Shown piece by piece: positions 8,978-18,810 of a stretch of DNA of 64,000 nucleotides. The stretch covers positions 1-64,000 of the forward strand of contig JAUVYN010000004.1 in NCBI GenBank assembly GCA_030603065.1, written 5' to 3'. Every line of letters begins with the position of its first letter. Within the stretch, counting starts at the first letter, position 1. The notes under the pieces are model-generated. The model had not been told where the DNA came from. It was given only the letters and a program-made list of their open reading frames with translations, and searched no databases. The translations under genes and the position numbers were made by a program. The DNA comes from Pseudomonas sp. Its GTDB lineage: Bacteria; Pseudomonadota; Gammaproteobacteria; Pseudomonadales; Pseudomonadaceae.

Positions 8978-10189
8978 ATGACGCTTGAATGGGAAGCAGG
9001 CCGGCTCGATAGCGACCTGAATGCTGCGAACTTCGACACGCTCGCGGTGAGGGCAGGGCAGCGTCGTGGCCCCGAAGCAGAGCATGGCGAGGCCATGTTC
9101 CTGACTTCGAGCTATGTGTTCCGAAGCGCGGCTGAAGCTGCTGCCTGTTTTGCCGGAGAGGCAGGGGGCAATGTCTACTCACGTTACATGAATCCTACGG
9201 TGCGCACCTTCGAGGAGCGCATCGCTGCGCTTGAGGGGGCAGAACAGGCCGTTGCCACCTCATCGGGCATGGCGGCCATCCTGTCGATGGTCATGAGCCT
9301 GTGCTCGGCTGGAGACCATATTTTGGTGTCGCAGAGCGTATTCGGCGCGACGGTCACGCTCTTCGAGAAGTACTTCAAGCGCTTCGGGGTCGAGGTCGAC
9401 TACGTGAAGCTGTCCGATCTGGATGCCTGGAAGACAGCCTGCAAGCCCAACACCCGCCTGATGTTCGTCGAGTCTCCTTCGAATCCGTTGGCCGAGCTGG
9501 TGGACATCCGGGGGCTGGCCGGCATAGCCAATGCCCAGGGAGCATTGCTCGCTGTAGACAATTGCTTCTGCACGCCTGCGCTGCAAAAGCCCCTTGAGCT
9601 GGGCGCTCATATCGTTATCCATTCGGCGACCAAGTACATCGACGGTCAGGGGCGCTGCCTGGGTGGCGTTGTGGCCGGGCGCAGCGAGCACATGAAGGAA
9701 GTGGTTGGTTTTCTTCGCACAGCTGGTCCGACCATGAGCCCGTTCAACGCATGGGTCTTCCTGAAAGGGCTGGAAACACTGCGGCTGCGGATGCAGGCAC
9801 ACTGCGCCAGTGCCCAGCATCTGGCAGAATGGCTGGAGCAGCAATCGGGTATCGAGCGGATTTACTATGCCGGACTCGAAAGCCACCCACAGCATGTTCT
9901 GGCGCGCTCCCAGCAAAGTGCCTTCGGTGCGGTACTCTCCTTCGAGGTGCAAGGTGGCAGGGAGGCCGCCTGGCGCTTCATCGATGCGACTCGTCTGCTA
10001 TCCATCACCGCCAATCTGGGGGATGCCAAGAGCACCATCACGCATCCGGCAACTACCACACACGGACGGCTATCGGCGGAGGCTCGCGCGGCTGCAGGTA
10101 TTCGCGACAATCTCGTTCGTGTTGCGGTTGGACTGGAAGATGTCGAAGATATCAAGGCCGACCTGCAGCGGGGTCTGGCCGCACTCTAG
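8978..10189 (+). CDS. metZ: O-succinylhomoserine sulfhydrylase
   Basis: MetZ is a PLP enzyme of the Cys/Met metabolism family that makes homocysteine directly from O-succinylhomoserine and sulfide, the usual methionine route in Pseudomonas. The 403-residue protein has SSGMAAI near the cofactor site, the Asp of AVDNCFCTP, and the PLP-lysine motif SATKYIDGQG with Lys219. The purF-metZ order is typical for Pseudomonas and supports MetZ rather than cystathionine gamma-synthase. A strong terminator follows. Confidence 0.93.
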   Translation: MTLEWEAGRLDSDLNAANFDTLAVRAGQRRGPEAEHGEAMFLTSSYVFRSAAEAAACFAGEAGGNVYSRYMNPTVRTFEERIAALEGAEQAVATSSGMAAILSMVMSLCSAGDHILVSQSVFGATVTLFEKYFKRFGVEVDYVKLSDLDAWKTACKPNTRLMFVESPSNPLAELVDIRGLAGIANAQGALLAVDNCFCTPALQKPLELGAHIVIHSATKYIDGQGRCLGGVVAGRSEHMKEVVGFLRTAGPTMSPFNAWVFLKGLETLRLRMQAHCASAQHLAEWLEQQSGIERIYYAGLESHPQHVLARSQQSAFGAVLSFEVQGGREAAWRFIDATRLLSITANLGDAKSTITHPATTTHGRLSAEARAAAGIRDNLVRVAVGLEDVEDIKADLQRGLAAL

Positions 10190-10211
10190 GTGCTTTTCGA
10201 CGCTGTGGAAC

Positions 10212-10240
10212 AAGGCCGCCCGAGAAGGCGGCCTTTTCGT
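10212..10240 (+). terminator. Rho-independent terminator after metZ
   Basis: Arms AAGGCCGCC and GGCGGCCTT (9 bp, perfect) with a 6-base loop, followed by TTCGT. It lies 22 bases after the metZ stop, between convergent metZ and the TonB receptor gene. Confidence 0.75.
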
Positions 10241-10251
10241 CGAGCCCTGCT

Positions 10252-12501
10252 TCAGAACTCGTAGGTTGCCGACAGCCATAGGCGTCGGCCTTCCTCCAGC
10301 GTCCCGTCAGTTGACTGGCCAGTCTGGATGTAATCGGAAACCCAGGCAGTCTGCCCGCCCGAGGTGGTGTAGAGCGTACCTTTGGTGAAGTCCTTGTCGA
10401 GCAGGTTGTAGATGGCCGCGTTGAATGTCAGTTGCTCGGTCGCACGCAGGGATCCCCCTAGGTGGAAAACCTCATAGGCTTTCAAATCGCCCGCCTGGTC
10501 GTACAAGGCACGGTTAGCGGCCGAAAGGTTCTCGTATCGGTCCGTGAAGCGAGCCCTCTCGCCGCGATAATCGCCCCGCAGCCATAGCCGGGTGCGGGGG
10601 GTGGTGGCCCAGTCGATGCGAGCATAAAGCAGGTGTTCCGGAGTGTTGGTCAGTGGTGCTCCGCGATTGATCCCGCTCTTCTGTTCGCTGTCGGTGTAGG
10701 TGTAATTGGTGCTCAGGCTCCAGGCTGGTGCAAACTGCCAACGCCCGGACAGTTCAATGCCTGCGGTCTGTGCCCGGCCGATGTTGGTGCTCTGGGCAAA
10801 CTGCGCCTGGGTGAATCCAGGCCCAAATCCTACGCACCCGGGCAGACCTGCAGGCACATCGGGATCCGTCGAGAAACAGTTCGGCAGGGGGGTACCGTCA
10901 TCGATCTTGTCCTTGAATCTATTGTGAAACAGCGTGAGATTCGCGTTGAAATTCGACAAATTGTCATAGTACACGCCGAATTCGGTATTGGTGGTGATCT
11001 CGGGGTCCAGGCTTGGCGTTCCAATGGTCAGGGTCTGCCCCTGTCCGGTTACACCGCTGACGCCATCGTGGAGTTGGTTGAGCGTTGGAGTCCGGTAGCC
11101 GCGACTGACACCGCCTTTCAGGGTCCAGTTGTCGGTGGTATTCCAGACCATATAAGCCCGCGGGCTGATATGCCCACCAAAGGCATCATGGTGCTCATAG
11201 CGCGCACCCAGCGTCAGGGCGAGATCCTGCCGGAGCCGCCATTCATCCTCTGCGAACAGGGACCAGCTGGTCTGCTCGAAATCTTCCGCAGCAATGCCGT
11301 CGGTAACCTTGGCATCCCACCACTGAGCGCCTACGGTGGTGATGTGATTCTGCCCCAGCGGTGTCGTCAACCTGGTATCGACTACAACATCAGTAGATTT
11401 TAGCTCGCGATCATCGCCCACCACGATCTCCGGGAACCCAGCATAGGAGGCTCCGATCGGGCGGCCGGGAATGGTGCGGCCAGTGGTCTCGGTCACGTTA
11501 TGGGTGATGCTGCTCGAGAGCCGGCCCACAGGAAGTCGCGCGTCATGGCCAATTACGACCTGATTCCGGGTGAAACGTAGCTGGTCGCGGTATCCGTTGG
11601 CCAGGGTAGGCGCAGGACTAGTGCAGCCCGTGGCCGCATTGCCGCCGGCACGCCCGTCAAGATTACCCAGCTGACAGTCGTCATTGTTGTACCGTTGGCC
11701 ACCCCGTTCGAAATCAACGTACAGATCATGACTCTCGTTTGGGGTGAGGCTCAACCGCGCCCCTGCTGTAAACACCTGGCCCTCGACAGGAGCGGCACCA
11801 CGTCGACTAACCGTAGAGCCGTTGTCGAAGCTCAAGTCGGAAGCGTCCCGGTCATACAGGCTACCGCGAACGGCCAGGCCAAGCAGGTTGTCTATCAGGG
11901 GGCCGCTCGAGTACAGGTTGAAACGGGTGCTTTCACCGTAATCGCTGTCTTCCTGGAATACGTGATCGATGGTGGCGGTGGTGCCCCATTCGTCCGCAAC
12001 ACGTTTGGTGATGATGTTGACGACGCCGCCCATGGCGTCAGAGCCGTATAGCGTGGACATTGGGCCCCGGATCACTTCGATGCGCTCGATTGCGGACATG
12101 GGGGGGATGAAGCTGGTAGCAGTTTCGCCGAAACCGTTCGGCGTCACGTTGCCCGCCGTATTCTGCCGACGGCCGTCAATCAGAATGAGGGTGTACTCGC
12201 TTGGCAGGCCACGCAGGCTGATATTCAAACCGCCGGTCTTGCCTGTTCCCTGGCGAATATCCAGCCCTTCAACCCCTTCGAGCGCCTCGGCGAGATTGCT
12301 GTAGCGATTTTCACGAAGCTGCTGGTTGCTGATCACGCTGATACTTGCGGGTGCGTCGGTAATCTTCTGTTCGAAACCCGCAGCGGTAACCACAGTGTCG
12401 CCCAGCCTGAGGGCTGATTGATTGGCCTGGGCGACACTTGTTGCCAACAGGGCCATTCCGGCGAGAGTAACGGTTCGAGCGGCGGGTTGGGGTGGGAACA
12501 T
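10252..12501 (-). CDS. TonB-dependent outer-membrane siderophore receptor (CirA/FepA-like)
   Basis: From the ATG at 12501 (GGAG 6 bases upstream) the protein has 749 residues, with a signal peptide ending near ATSVAQA. The plug domain begins at VVTAAGFEQKITDAPASISVIS and runs past RIEVIRGPMSTLYGSDAMGGVVNI. The rest is a 22-strand-type barrel ending in the aromatic YEF needed for Bam recognition. The plug resembles receptors for catecholate siderophores and colicins, but the ligand cannot be read from sequence. A Fur box lies 41 bases upstream, so iron repression is likely. An ATG at 12513 is possible but lacks a good ribosome site. The neighbouring LysR gene is divergent. Confidence 0.9.
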   Translation of the reverse strand: MFPPQPAARTVTLAGMALLATSVAQANQSALRLGDTVVTAAGFEQKITDAPASISVISNQQLRENRYSNLAEALEGVEGLDIRQGTGKTGGLNISLRGLPSEYTLILIDGRRQNTAGNVTPNGFGETATSFIPPMSAIERIEVIRGPMSTLYGSDAMGGVVNIITKRVADEWGTTATIDHVFQEDSDYGESTRFNLYSSGPLIDNLLGLAVRGSLYDRDASDLSFDNGSTVSRRGAAPVEGQVFTAGARLSLTPNESHDLYVDFERGGQRYNNDDCQLGNLDGRAGGNAATGCTSPAPTLANGYRDQLRFTRNQVVIGHDARLPVGRLSSSITHNVTETTGRTIPGRPIGASYAGFPEIVVGDDRELKSTDVVVDTRLTTPLGQNHITTVGAQWWDAKVTDGIAAEDFEQTSWSLFAEDEWRLRQDLALTLGARYEHHDAFGGHISPRAYMVWNTTDNWTLKGGVSRGYRTPTLNQLHDGVSGVTGQGQTLTIGTPSLDPEITTNTEFGVYYDNLSNFNANLTLFHNRFKDKIDDGTPLPNCFSTDPDVPAGLPGCVGFGPGFTQAQFAQSTNIGRAQTAGIELSGRWQFAPAWSLSTNYTYTDSEQKSGINRGAPLTNTPEHLLYARIDWATTPRTRLWLRGDYRGERARFTDRYENLSAANRALYDQAGDLKAYEVFHLGGSLRATEQLTFNAAIYNLLDKDFTKGTLYTTSGGQTAWVSDYIQTGQSTDGTLEEGRRLWLSATYEF

Positions 12502-12826
12502 CGGGCTCTCCATCTGTCGAGTGATCTTGATTCAATACGAGTGATAACGATTATCAAAAGCGCCATTAATTTAGTACCATACGCTTTTGAGGACCACCTG
12601 ACGCGACGGAACCGATAATTGCGTTTTTTGCAACGATGCACGGATTTTTGAAAAAACTCTCGCTATTACAATGAGTTGTGACGGATCTTCAAGAGAGTCG
12701 GACGCGAGGCGGCGCGATGCCCCAATGGTGCTACGGCGGGTTAGGCCCTACATTGCAGGCCGCCCGTATCGGATGAACGGCACAGGTACTAAATTCAGGA
12801 GCAGCGATGCAGAGGAACCAACAAGC
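12502..12826. other. Divergent intergenic region, receptor / lysR
   Basis: About 325 bases separate the two divergent genes. The receptor-proximal part holds the Fur box at 12542-12556. The rest is AT-richer around 12590-12665, which may hold the lysR promoter, but no convincing -35/-10 pair was found. An open frame continuing the lysR gene to 12671 has no ribosome site or conserved sequence and is not considered coding. Confidence 0.5.
12542..12556. promoter_or_regulatory. Fur box upstream of the TonB-dependent receptor
   Basis: TGATAACGATTATCA is an almost perfect inverted repeat (TGATAA, 3 bases, TTATCA) matching the core of the 19-bp Fur consensus. It lies 41-55 bases before the receptor ATG, consistent with ferric-uptake repression of the gene. 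Confidence 0.75.
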
Positions 12827-13735
12827 ATGATCATGCACGACTTCAACGAGCTGAGCGTGTTTACCGCGGTAGTCGAACAGGGTGGTTTGACTTCTGTTTC
12901 GCTGAGTACAGGCTTGCCAAAGTCGACTCTGAGCAGGCGTATCAGCCAGCTGGAAAGCCGGGTAGGGCAGCGGCTGCTGTTGCGGCAATCCAATCGGCTC
13001 CTGCCCACCGAAGCCGGAAAACTGTTCTATACCTACTGCCGTCAGTTGCTCGATCTGGCATCACAGAGCCAGGAGTCGCTGGATGCGCTGAAGGAAGATG
13101 TCAGCGGATCGCTGGTGCTGCATATCCACAATGCCTTCGAGCGTGGCTGGCTGCCTCCCGTCCTGGAGGCTTTCCTGGAACGCTATCCCGGGGTCCGCCT
13201 GCAGCTGCGCGTCACGGCAGACGCGCCGCAACAGACTGAAGCGGGCGTCGGAGACCTGTGGCTTTGGCTGGGCGAGGAACGTTCCAACGGCTTACGCTCG
13301 GAGCGTCTTGGTCGTTGGACTCAGGGGCTGTACTGTTCGCCAGGGTTCATTCAGGAACGCGGCCTTCCCGAGCATCCTCGGCAGTTAGCGTTGTTTCCCT
13401 GGGTTGATCTGCTCGCTGGGCAGAAGTCTTTGGCTCTGCACAGCCAGATCCAGGGAGAATTCGTTTTTCAGCCCCCGCAGTCGCGCCTGCAGGCGAATAC
13501 CGTCGTGCTTCAGGCCGATGCGCTGGTTCGGGGGCAGGGTATCGGCGTGCTGCCGTGCTGGTATGCGGAAAAATATGAGCGCGCCCACCCTGGCAGTCTG
13601 GTTCGCTGCCTCGAGCAGTGGAGTCCGCCGGAACTGGAAGTGGCGCTGCTGTACAGTTTCGGAAGGCCGTCGCGCAAGCTGACGGCCCTGATCGACTGGC
13701 TTCGGCAGAACATGCCCGAGCCTTGGGACGCCTGA
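12827..13735 (+). CDS. LysR family transcriptional regulator
   Basis: A 302-residue regulator. The N-terminal winged helix-turn-helix is clear: LSVFTAVVEQGGLTSVSLSTGLPKS followed by LSRRISQLESRVGQRLL, the LysR recognition region. The effector-binding domain extends from about residue 90 to the end. I chose the ATG at 12827 because GAGGA lies 10 bases upstream; the ATG at 12833 is an alternative. It is divergent from the iron receptor, so it could control that gene, but its target and ligand are unknown. It converges with ppsR, with only 2 bases between the stops. Confidence 0.9.
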   Translation: MIMHDFNELSVFTAVVEQGGLTSVSLSTGLPKSTLSRRISQLESRVGQRLLLRQSNRLLPTEAGKLFYTYCRQLLDLASQSQESLDALKEDVSGSLVLHIHNAFERGWLPPVLEAFLERYPGVRLQLRVTADAPQQTEAGVGDLWLWLGEERSNGLRSERLGRWTQGLYCSPGFIQERGLPEHPRQLALFPWVDLLAGQKSLALHSQIQGEFVFQPPQSRLQANTVVLQADALVRGQGIGVLPCWYAEKYERAHPGSLVRCLEQWSPPELEVALLYSFGRPSRKLTALIDWLRQNMPEPWDA

Positions 13736-13737
13736 GC

Positions 13738-14556
13738 CTATTTCAGCCTGCGCTCGATGCCCATGTGAACGAGGATCTTGGCGGAAATTTCCTCCACCGA
13801 GAAATGCGTTGAATTGATGTGCGGGATGTTCTCGCGACGGAAGAGATTTTCGACTTCCCGCACTTCGAATTCGCACTGAGCAAAGCTCGCGTAACGACTA
13901 TTCGGCCGGCGTTCGTTACGAATGCTGGCCAGACGTTCGGGGTCTATCGTCAGGCCGAACAGCTTGTGCTTGTGCTGCTTCAGTGAGGCGGGGAGCTGCA
14001 GGCGCTCCATGTCGTCTTCGGTCAACGGGTAGTTGGCTGCACGAATTCCGTATTTCAGTGCCATATACAGGCAGGAAGGCGTCTTGCCGCAGCGCGATAC
14101 TCCAATGACGATGATGTCGGCTTCGTTGTAATGCTGAGTTCTGGCGCCATCGTCGTTGTCCATTGCGAAATGCACCGCGTCGATACGGTCCTTGTAGTGC
14201 GTATTGTGCAGAATCGAATGGGTCTTGCCGACCGAGTAGGACGAGCCGTCGCCAAGCTCCAGTTCGAGGGGGGCGAGGAAGGTCGAGAAGATATCGATCA
14301 TGTATCCGTTGGATCTGGCCAGCTGGTCGCGGATTTCGTTGTTGACTACAGTGTCAAAGATAATCGGACGCGCCCCGTCTCGCTCGGCAGCTGCATTGAT
14401 TTGTTGTACCATGTCGTGCGCTTTTTCGATGGTGTCCACGTACGGGCGCAACAGTTTGGTGAACTCGATGTTCTCGAATTGCGAGAGCAGGCTCTGCCCC
14501 AGAGTTTCAGCTGTGATACCGGTACCGTCGGAAATGAAAAAAGCGGTGCGTTTCAT
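13738..14556 (-). CDS. ppsR: Phosphoenolpyruvate synthase regulatory protein (bifunctional kinase/pyrophosphorylase)
   Basis: PpsR (DUF299 family) inactivates PEP synthase by ADP-dependent phosphorylation and restores it by Pi-dependent dephosphorylation. The 272-residue protein starts [20 protein letters not shown], the family N terminus, and has the P-loop [13 protein letters not shown] at about residue 150. An in-frame extension to 14640 adds non-conserved sequence and is rejected. It is divergent from ppsA, the usual arrangement for this pair, which secures the assignment. Confidence 0.95.
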   Translation of the reverse strand: MKRTAFFISDGTGITAETLGQSLLSQFENIEFTKLLRPYVDTIEKAHDMVQQINAAAERDGARPIIFDTVVNNEIRDQLARSNGYMIDIFSTFLAPLELELGDGSSYSVGKTHSILHNTHYKDRIDAVHFAMDNDDGARTQHYNEADIIVIGVSRCGKTPSCLYMALKYGIRAANYPLTEDDMERLQLPASLKQHKHKLFGLTIDPERLASIRNERRPNSRYASFAQCEFEVREVENLFRRENIPHINSTHFSVEEISAKILVHMGIERRLK

Positions 14557-14721
14557 GCGCGTAGCCTTAAGAAGTCGAGTTTGGCTGGTGCAAAACTTTG
14601 AAGCCATGGAGCTATTCAGGGGAGGCTTCACCAGCCGCATTGTGGCGCATTTGTGACATGCAGGCCAGATGATCGGTTCGGCACCTGTCGCTCAATTCAC
14701 GAGATTTACGGAGAGATCACC

Positions 14722-17097
14722 TTGTTAGAGTACGTAGTGTCCTTCGAGCACCTGGGAGCTGGAGACGTAGAGCGCGTGGGCGGCAAGAATGCCTCGCTTG
14801 GGGAAATGATCAGCAACCTTGCCAACGCAGGCGTATCCGTACCTGGAGGCTTCGCCACCACTGCAGATGCCTACCGTGATTTTCTCGAGCAAAGTGGTCT
14901 TAATGATCGCATTCATGCCGCACTCGACTCGCTTGACGTCGACGACGTCAATGCTCTGGCCGAAACCGGTGCGCAAATCCGCCAATGGGTGTTGGACGCG
15001 GAGTTTCCGCCGGCACTGGATCAGGCCATTCGCGACGCCTTTGCAGAGCTGTCCCACGGCAATGAAAATCTTGCCGTTGCGGTACGCTCGTCAGCAACCG
15101 CCGAGGACCTGCCGGACGCATCCTTCGCCGGTCAGCAGGAAACCTTTCTCAATATCCGTGGCGTAGACAATGTCATTCGAGCCGCCAAGGAGGTTTTCGC
15201 CTCGCTGTTCAATGACCGAGCGATTTCCTATCGTGTGCATCAGGGCTTCGATCACAAGCTGGTCGCTCTTTCCGCTGGCGTCCAGCGGATGGTCCGCTCT
15301 GAAACCGGTACTGCGGGTGTCATGTTCACCCTCGACACCGAGTCGGGCTTCCGTGACGTGGTGTTCATCACCGGGGCCTATGGTCTGGGCGAGACGGTGG
15401 TGCAGGGCGCGGTCAATCCGGACGAGTTCTATGTACACAAGCCGACCCTCGAGGCTGGCCGCCCGGCGATCCTGCGCCGCAATCTTGGTAGCAAGGCCAT
15501 CAAGATGGTCTACGGAGACGAAGCGCGTGCCGGCCGCTCGGTCAAGACCGTGGATGTCGACAAGGCCGAGCGTTCGCGTTTTTGCCTGACTGACGACGAG
15601 GTCAACAACCTTGCTCGCCAGGCGCTGATCATCGAGAAGCACTACGGTCGCCCAATGGACATCGAGTGGGCAAAGGATGGTGACGACAACCAGCTTTACA
15701 TCGTGCAGGCGCGTCCGGAAACCGTAAAAAGTCGCGGCAACGGCAACGTCATGGAGCGTTACCTGCTCAAGGAAAAAGGCAAGGTCCTGGTCGAAGGCCG
15801 CGCCATTGGACAGCGAATCGGTTCCGGACGCGTGAAGATCGTCAGCGACGTATCGCAGATGGACAAGGTGATGCCTGGTGACGTACTGGTCTCCGACATG
15901 ACTGATCCGGACTGGGAGCCGGTCATGAAGCGCGCCAGTGCTATCGTCACCAACCGTGGTGGTCGTACCTGCCATGCTGCGATCATTGCACGCGAACTGG
16001 GCATCCCCGCGGTCGTAGGTTGCGGCAATGCCACCGCCGAACTGAAGGACGGTCAGGAAGTCACCGTGTCATGCGCAGAGGGCGACACCGGCTTCATTTA
16101 TGAAGGTCAGTTGTCCTTTGACGTACGTACCAACAGTGTCGACGCCATGCCGACGCTGCCTTTCAAGATCATGATGAACGTGGGCAACCCTGATCGTGCC
16201 TTCGATTTCGCCAACCTCCCCAATGAAGGCGTGGGTCTGGCACGACTGGAGTTCATCATCAATCGCATGATCGGCGTGCATCCCAAGGCGCTGCTGAACT
16301 TCTCCAGTCTGCCATCCGATGTACGTGACAGCGTCGAGAAGCGTATCGCAGGCTATCCCGATCCGGTCGATTTCTATGTCGAAAAGCTGGTCGAGGGCGT
16401 CAGTACCCTGGCCGCTGCATTCTGGCCGAAGAAGGTCATCGTGCGGCTGTCCGACTTCAAGTCGAACGAGTACGCCAACCTGATCGGCGGACGGCTGTAC
16501 GAGCCGGAAGAAGAAAACCCGATGCTCGGTTTCCGCGGCGCCTCGCGTTACATCAGCGATTCGTTCCGCGACTGCTTCGAGCTCGAATGTCGCGCCATGA
16601 AGCAGGTCCGTGACGTGATGGGGCTGACCAATGTCGAGATCATGGTGCCCTTCGTGCGTACCGTGGGTGAAGCACACCAGGTTGTCGAGCTGCTCGCAGC
16701 GAACGGCCTCAAGCGCGGCGAGAACGGTTTGCGTCTGATCATGATGTGCGAACTGCCAGCCAACGCCCTCTTGGCCGAAGAGTTCCTGGAACACTTCGAC
16801 GGCTTTTCGATCGGCTCCAACGACCTGACGCAGCTCACGCTCGGTCTGGACCGTGACTCGGGGATCATTGCTCATCTGTTCGACGAGCGGAACGCGGCGG
16901 TCAAGAAACTGCTGGCCATGGCGATTTCGGCCTGCATCAAGGCTGACAAGTACATCGGCATTTGTGGACAGGGCCCTTCGGATCATCCGGATCTGGCCCG
17001 CTGGCTGATGGAACAGGGCATTGAAAGCATCTCGCTGAACCCGGATTCGGTCATGGATACGTGGTTCTTCCTCGCTGAACAGACCGTTGGCAACTGA
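14722..17097 (+). CDS. ppsA: Phosphoenolpyruvate synthase
   Basis: PpsA converts pyruvate, ATP and water to PEP, AMP and Pi for gluconeogenesis. The 791-residue protein has the ATP-binding N-terminal half ([21 protein letters not shown]), the swivelling phosphohistidine segment [17 protein letters not shown] with the catalytic His, and the PEP-binding C-terminal barrel with [17 protein letters not shown]. The start is taken as TTG at 14722: GGAGAG lies 6 bases upstream and the family begins with a short EYVVS leader. An in-frame ATG at 14653 would add an unconserved 23-residue extension. An 8-bp inverted repeat, GGCTGGTG (14583-14590) and CACCAGCC (14629-14636), lies in the intergenic region. 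Confidence 0.95.
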   Translation: MLEYVVSFEHLGAGDVERVGGKNASLGEMISNLANAGVSVPGGFATTADAYRDFLEQSGLNDRIHAALDSLDVDDVNALAETGAQIRQWVLDAEFPPALDQAIRDAFAELSHGNENLAVAVRSSATAEDLPDASFAGQQETFLNIRGVDNVIRAAKEVFASLFNDRAISYRVHQGFDHKLVALSAGVQRMVRSETGTAGVMFTLDTESGFRDVVFITGAYGLGETVVQGAVNPDEFYVHKPTLEAGRPAILRRNLGSKAIKMVYGDEARAGRSVKTVDVDKAERSRFCLTDDEVNNLARQALIIEKHYGRPMDIEWAKDGDDNQLYIVQARPETVKSRGNGNVMERYLLKEKGKVLVEGRAIGQRIGSGRVKIVSDVSQMDKVMPGDVLVSDMTDPDWEPVMKRASAIVTNRGGRTCHAAIIARELGIPAVVGCGNATAELKDGQEVTVSCAEGDTGFIYEGQLSFDVRTNSVDAMPTLPFKIMMNVGNPDRAFDFANLPNEGVGLARLEFIINRMIGVHPKALLNFSSLPSDVRDSVEKRIAGYPDPVDFYVEKLVEGVSTLAAAFWPKKVIVRLSDFKSNEYANLIGGRLYEPEEENPMLGFRGASRYISDSFRDCFELECRAMKQVRDVMGLTNVEIMVPFVRTVGEAHQVVELLAANGLKRGENGLRLIMMCELPANALLAEEFLEHFDGFSIGSNDLTQLTLGLDRDSGIIAHLFDERNAAVKKLLAMAISACIKADKYIGICGQGPSDHPDLARWLMEQGIESISLNPDSVMDTWFFLAEQTVGN

Positions 17098-17112
17098 TCA
17101 AGGAGAACGCTC

Positions 17113-17598
17113 ATGCAATACGTAACGCCCGATCTGTGTGATCAGTACCCGGACGTTTTGGTGGTGGAACCCATGTTCAGCAACTTTGGTGGACATGACT
17201 CCTTCGGTGGCGAAATCGTCACCGTGAAGTGCTTCGAGGACAATTCGGTCGTGAAGGAGCAGGTTGACCAGGACGGAAAGGGCAAGGTCATGGTTGTCGA
17301 CGGGGGCGGCTCGCTGCGCCGTGCCCTGCTCGGCGACATGCTGGCCGAGAAAGCAGCGCGCAATGGCTGGGAAGGCATCATTGTGTATGGCTGTGTGCGC
17401 GACGTCGACGTACTGGTTCAGACGCCGCTCGGAATCCAGGCGCTTGCCAGCCATCCGATGAAGACCGATAAGCGCGGTATCGGAGATCTCAACGTGCCAG
17501 TGACCTTCGCGGGTGTCACATTCCGCCCGGGCGAATACGTATATGCCGACAACAACGGTATCATCGTGTCGCCCACGCCATTGAAAATGCCTGGATAG
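17113..17598 (+). CDS. rraA: Ribonuclease E activity regulator RraA / HMG aldolase-fold protein
   Basis: A 161-residue RraA-family protein. The core [19 protein letters not shown] and [16 protein letters not shown] match RraA, which binds RNase E and lowers its activity in E. coli. The fold is shared with HMG/CHA aldolases, and some family members in Pseudomonas are annotated as such, so the physiological role here is not proven. It follows ppsA by 15 bases and is likely co-transcribed with it. Confidence 0.88.
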   Translation: MQYVTPDLCDQYPDVLVVEPMFSNFGGHDSFGGEIVTVKCFEDNSVVKEQVDQDGKGKVMVVDGGGSLRRALLGDMLAEKAARNGWEGIIVYGCVRDVDVLVQTPLGIQALASHPMKTDKRGIGDLNVPVTFAGVTFRPGEYVYADNNGIIVSPTPLKMPG

Positions 17599-17633
17599 GA
17601 TCCCAAGCCTCGGTTGCAGAGCTGCTGAAGCGT

Positions 17634-17669
17634 ACAAGCCCGCCGGATGGTGACATCTCGCGGGCTTGT
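17634..17669. repeat. Inverted repeat between rraA and crfX
   Basis: Perfect 10-bp arms ACAAGCCCGC and GCGGGCTTGT with a 16-base loop. There is no T-run on either side, so an intrinsic terminator is not certain. It separates the ppsA-rraA transcript from the crfX-cmpX-sigX cluster and could be a terminator or a regulator site. Confidence 0.4.
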
Positions 17670-17712
17670 GACGTCTCCAGACAGTGTTTCCTTCGCTACG
17701 AGGTAACTGACT

Positions 17713-17958
17713 ATGGACGATCCCTTCGAAAACCAGCTGCGCGAGATGCTGCGCGAAGCCGACCGGCAACGCCCCGACAGTGTGGATGCCGAACGCCTGG
17801 AGCGTGTGTTGCACAAGGCGCACATCCACGGCGGACTGTTCGATCTGCTGAACATGTTCGCACGCTGGGGTTGGGTTCTTTCCGAAGCCGGCACCGGGCT
17901 CAAGCGCAAAACGAGACCCACGTGCTCCACCGAAGCCAACCACCATAAAGGCGAATGA
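17713..17958 (+). CDS. crfX: CrfX-like small protein
   Basis: An 81-residue hydrophilic protein beginning MDDPFENQLREMLREADRQRP, without a clear signal peptide or membrane segment. Identification relies on the N-terminal similarity to CrfX as I remember it and on the position directly before cmpX, sigX and oprF, the order of the envelope-stress cluster in P. aeruginosa and P. fluorescens. The function of CrfX is not known. It overlaps cmpX by 4 bases if cmpX starts at 17955. Confidence 0.72.
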   Translation: MDDPFENQLREMLREADRQRPDSVDAERLERVLHKAHIHGGLFDLLNMFARWGWVLSEAGTGLKRKTRPTCSTEANHHKGE

Positions 17959-18782
17959 CCATGGAACTGGATACCTGGAGTCACAGCTTCGTCGCTGCCA
18001 TGACTACCCTCTGGAGCAAGGTCGCTTCATTCATACCCGACCTTATCGCTGCGCTGTTCATCGTTCTGCTTGGCTTCGTGGTGGCCAAGATTGTCGACAC
18101 CATTCTCAGCAAGGGGCTGGCAAAGCTTGGCCTGGACCGGTTAATGGCCGGCGCCGGTGTCACCAAACTGCTGGGCCGTATCGGAATTGCTGCGCCAGTG
18201 TCCGCCGTCATCGGCAAGATCCTCTACTGGTTCGTGATGCTCACCTTCATCGTCTCCGCGGCAGAGACGCTAGGGTTGGCACGCGTGTCGTCCACGCTAG
18301 ATGCCTTTGCGCTGTATTTGCCCAAGGTATTCGGCGCGGCGCTGATTCTGCTGGCGGGCCTTCTGTTGTCGCACCTCGTAAGCGGAATCGTGCGGGGCGC
18401 GGCAGAGAGCATCGGTGTCGATTACGCCAGCGGCCTTGGGCGTTTCGCCCAGGGGCTGCTGGTAATCATCACGGTGTCGCTTGCCATTGGCCAACTGCAG
18501 ATCGAGACGGCACTCCTCAACACGGTCATCGCCATAGTACTGGTTTCCTTCGGCGCCGCTGCCGCCCTTGCTCTCGGGCTCGGCAGTCGACAGGTGGTGA
18601 GCCAGATTCTGGCCGGCGTTTACGTCAGAGAGCTCTATCAGGTGGGTGACCGCATTCAGGTCGGGGATCTGGAAGGCGTGATAGACGAGATCGGTACAGT
18701 GAAAACCACCCTTATCGACGATCAGGGCGCAGTCGTTTCCATCTCGAACCGCACTCTGCTGGATGAGCGGGTATCACGCTAG
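17955..18782 (+). CDS. cmpX: CmpX, MscS-family inner-membrane mechanosensitive channel protein
   Basis: A 275-residue protein with about five hydrophobic helices, including IPDLIAALFIVLLGFVVAKIVD and a Gly/Ala-rich helix near residues 190-215, followed by a short MscS-like beta domain (YQVGDRIQVGDLEGVIDEIGTVKTTL). CmpX modulates SigX-dependent envelope stress responses and c-di-GMP in Pseudomonas. Starts at 17955 and 17961 are both in frame. The first overlaps the crfX stop as ATGA; the second has AAGG at a longer spacing. Its end overlaps upstream sequence of sigX. Confidence 0.88.
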   Translation: MTMELDTWSHSFVAAMTTLWSKVASFIPDLIAALFIVLLGFVVAKIVDTILSKGLAKLGLDRLMAGAGVTKLLGRIGIAAPVSAVIGKILYWFVMLTFIVSAAETLGLARVSSTLDAFALYLPKVFGAALILLAGLLLSHLVSGIVRGAAESIGVDYASGLGRFAQGLLVIITVSLAIGQLQIETALLNTVIAIVLVSFGAAAALALGLGSRQVVSQILAGVYVRELYQVGDRIQVGDLEGVIDEIGTVKTTLIDDQGAVVSISNRTLLDERVSR

Positions 18783-18810
18783 GCATGAAGTCCAGGGACG
18801 ATCAGACGCG

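Noticed and set aside
12671..12826. N-terminal extension of the LysR regulator
   Set aside because: The extra 52 residues are unlike LysR proteins, and a ribosome site precedes the ATG at 12827.
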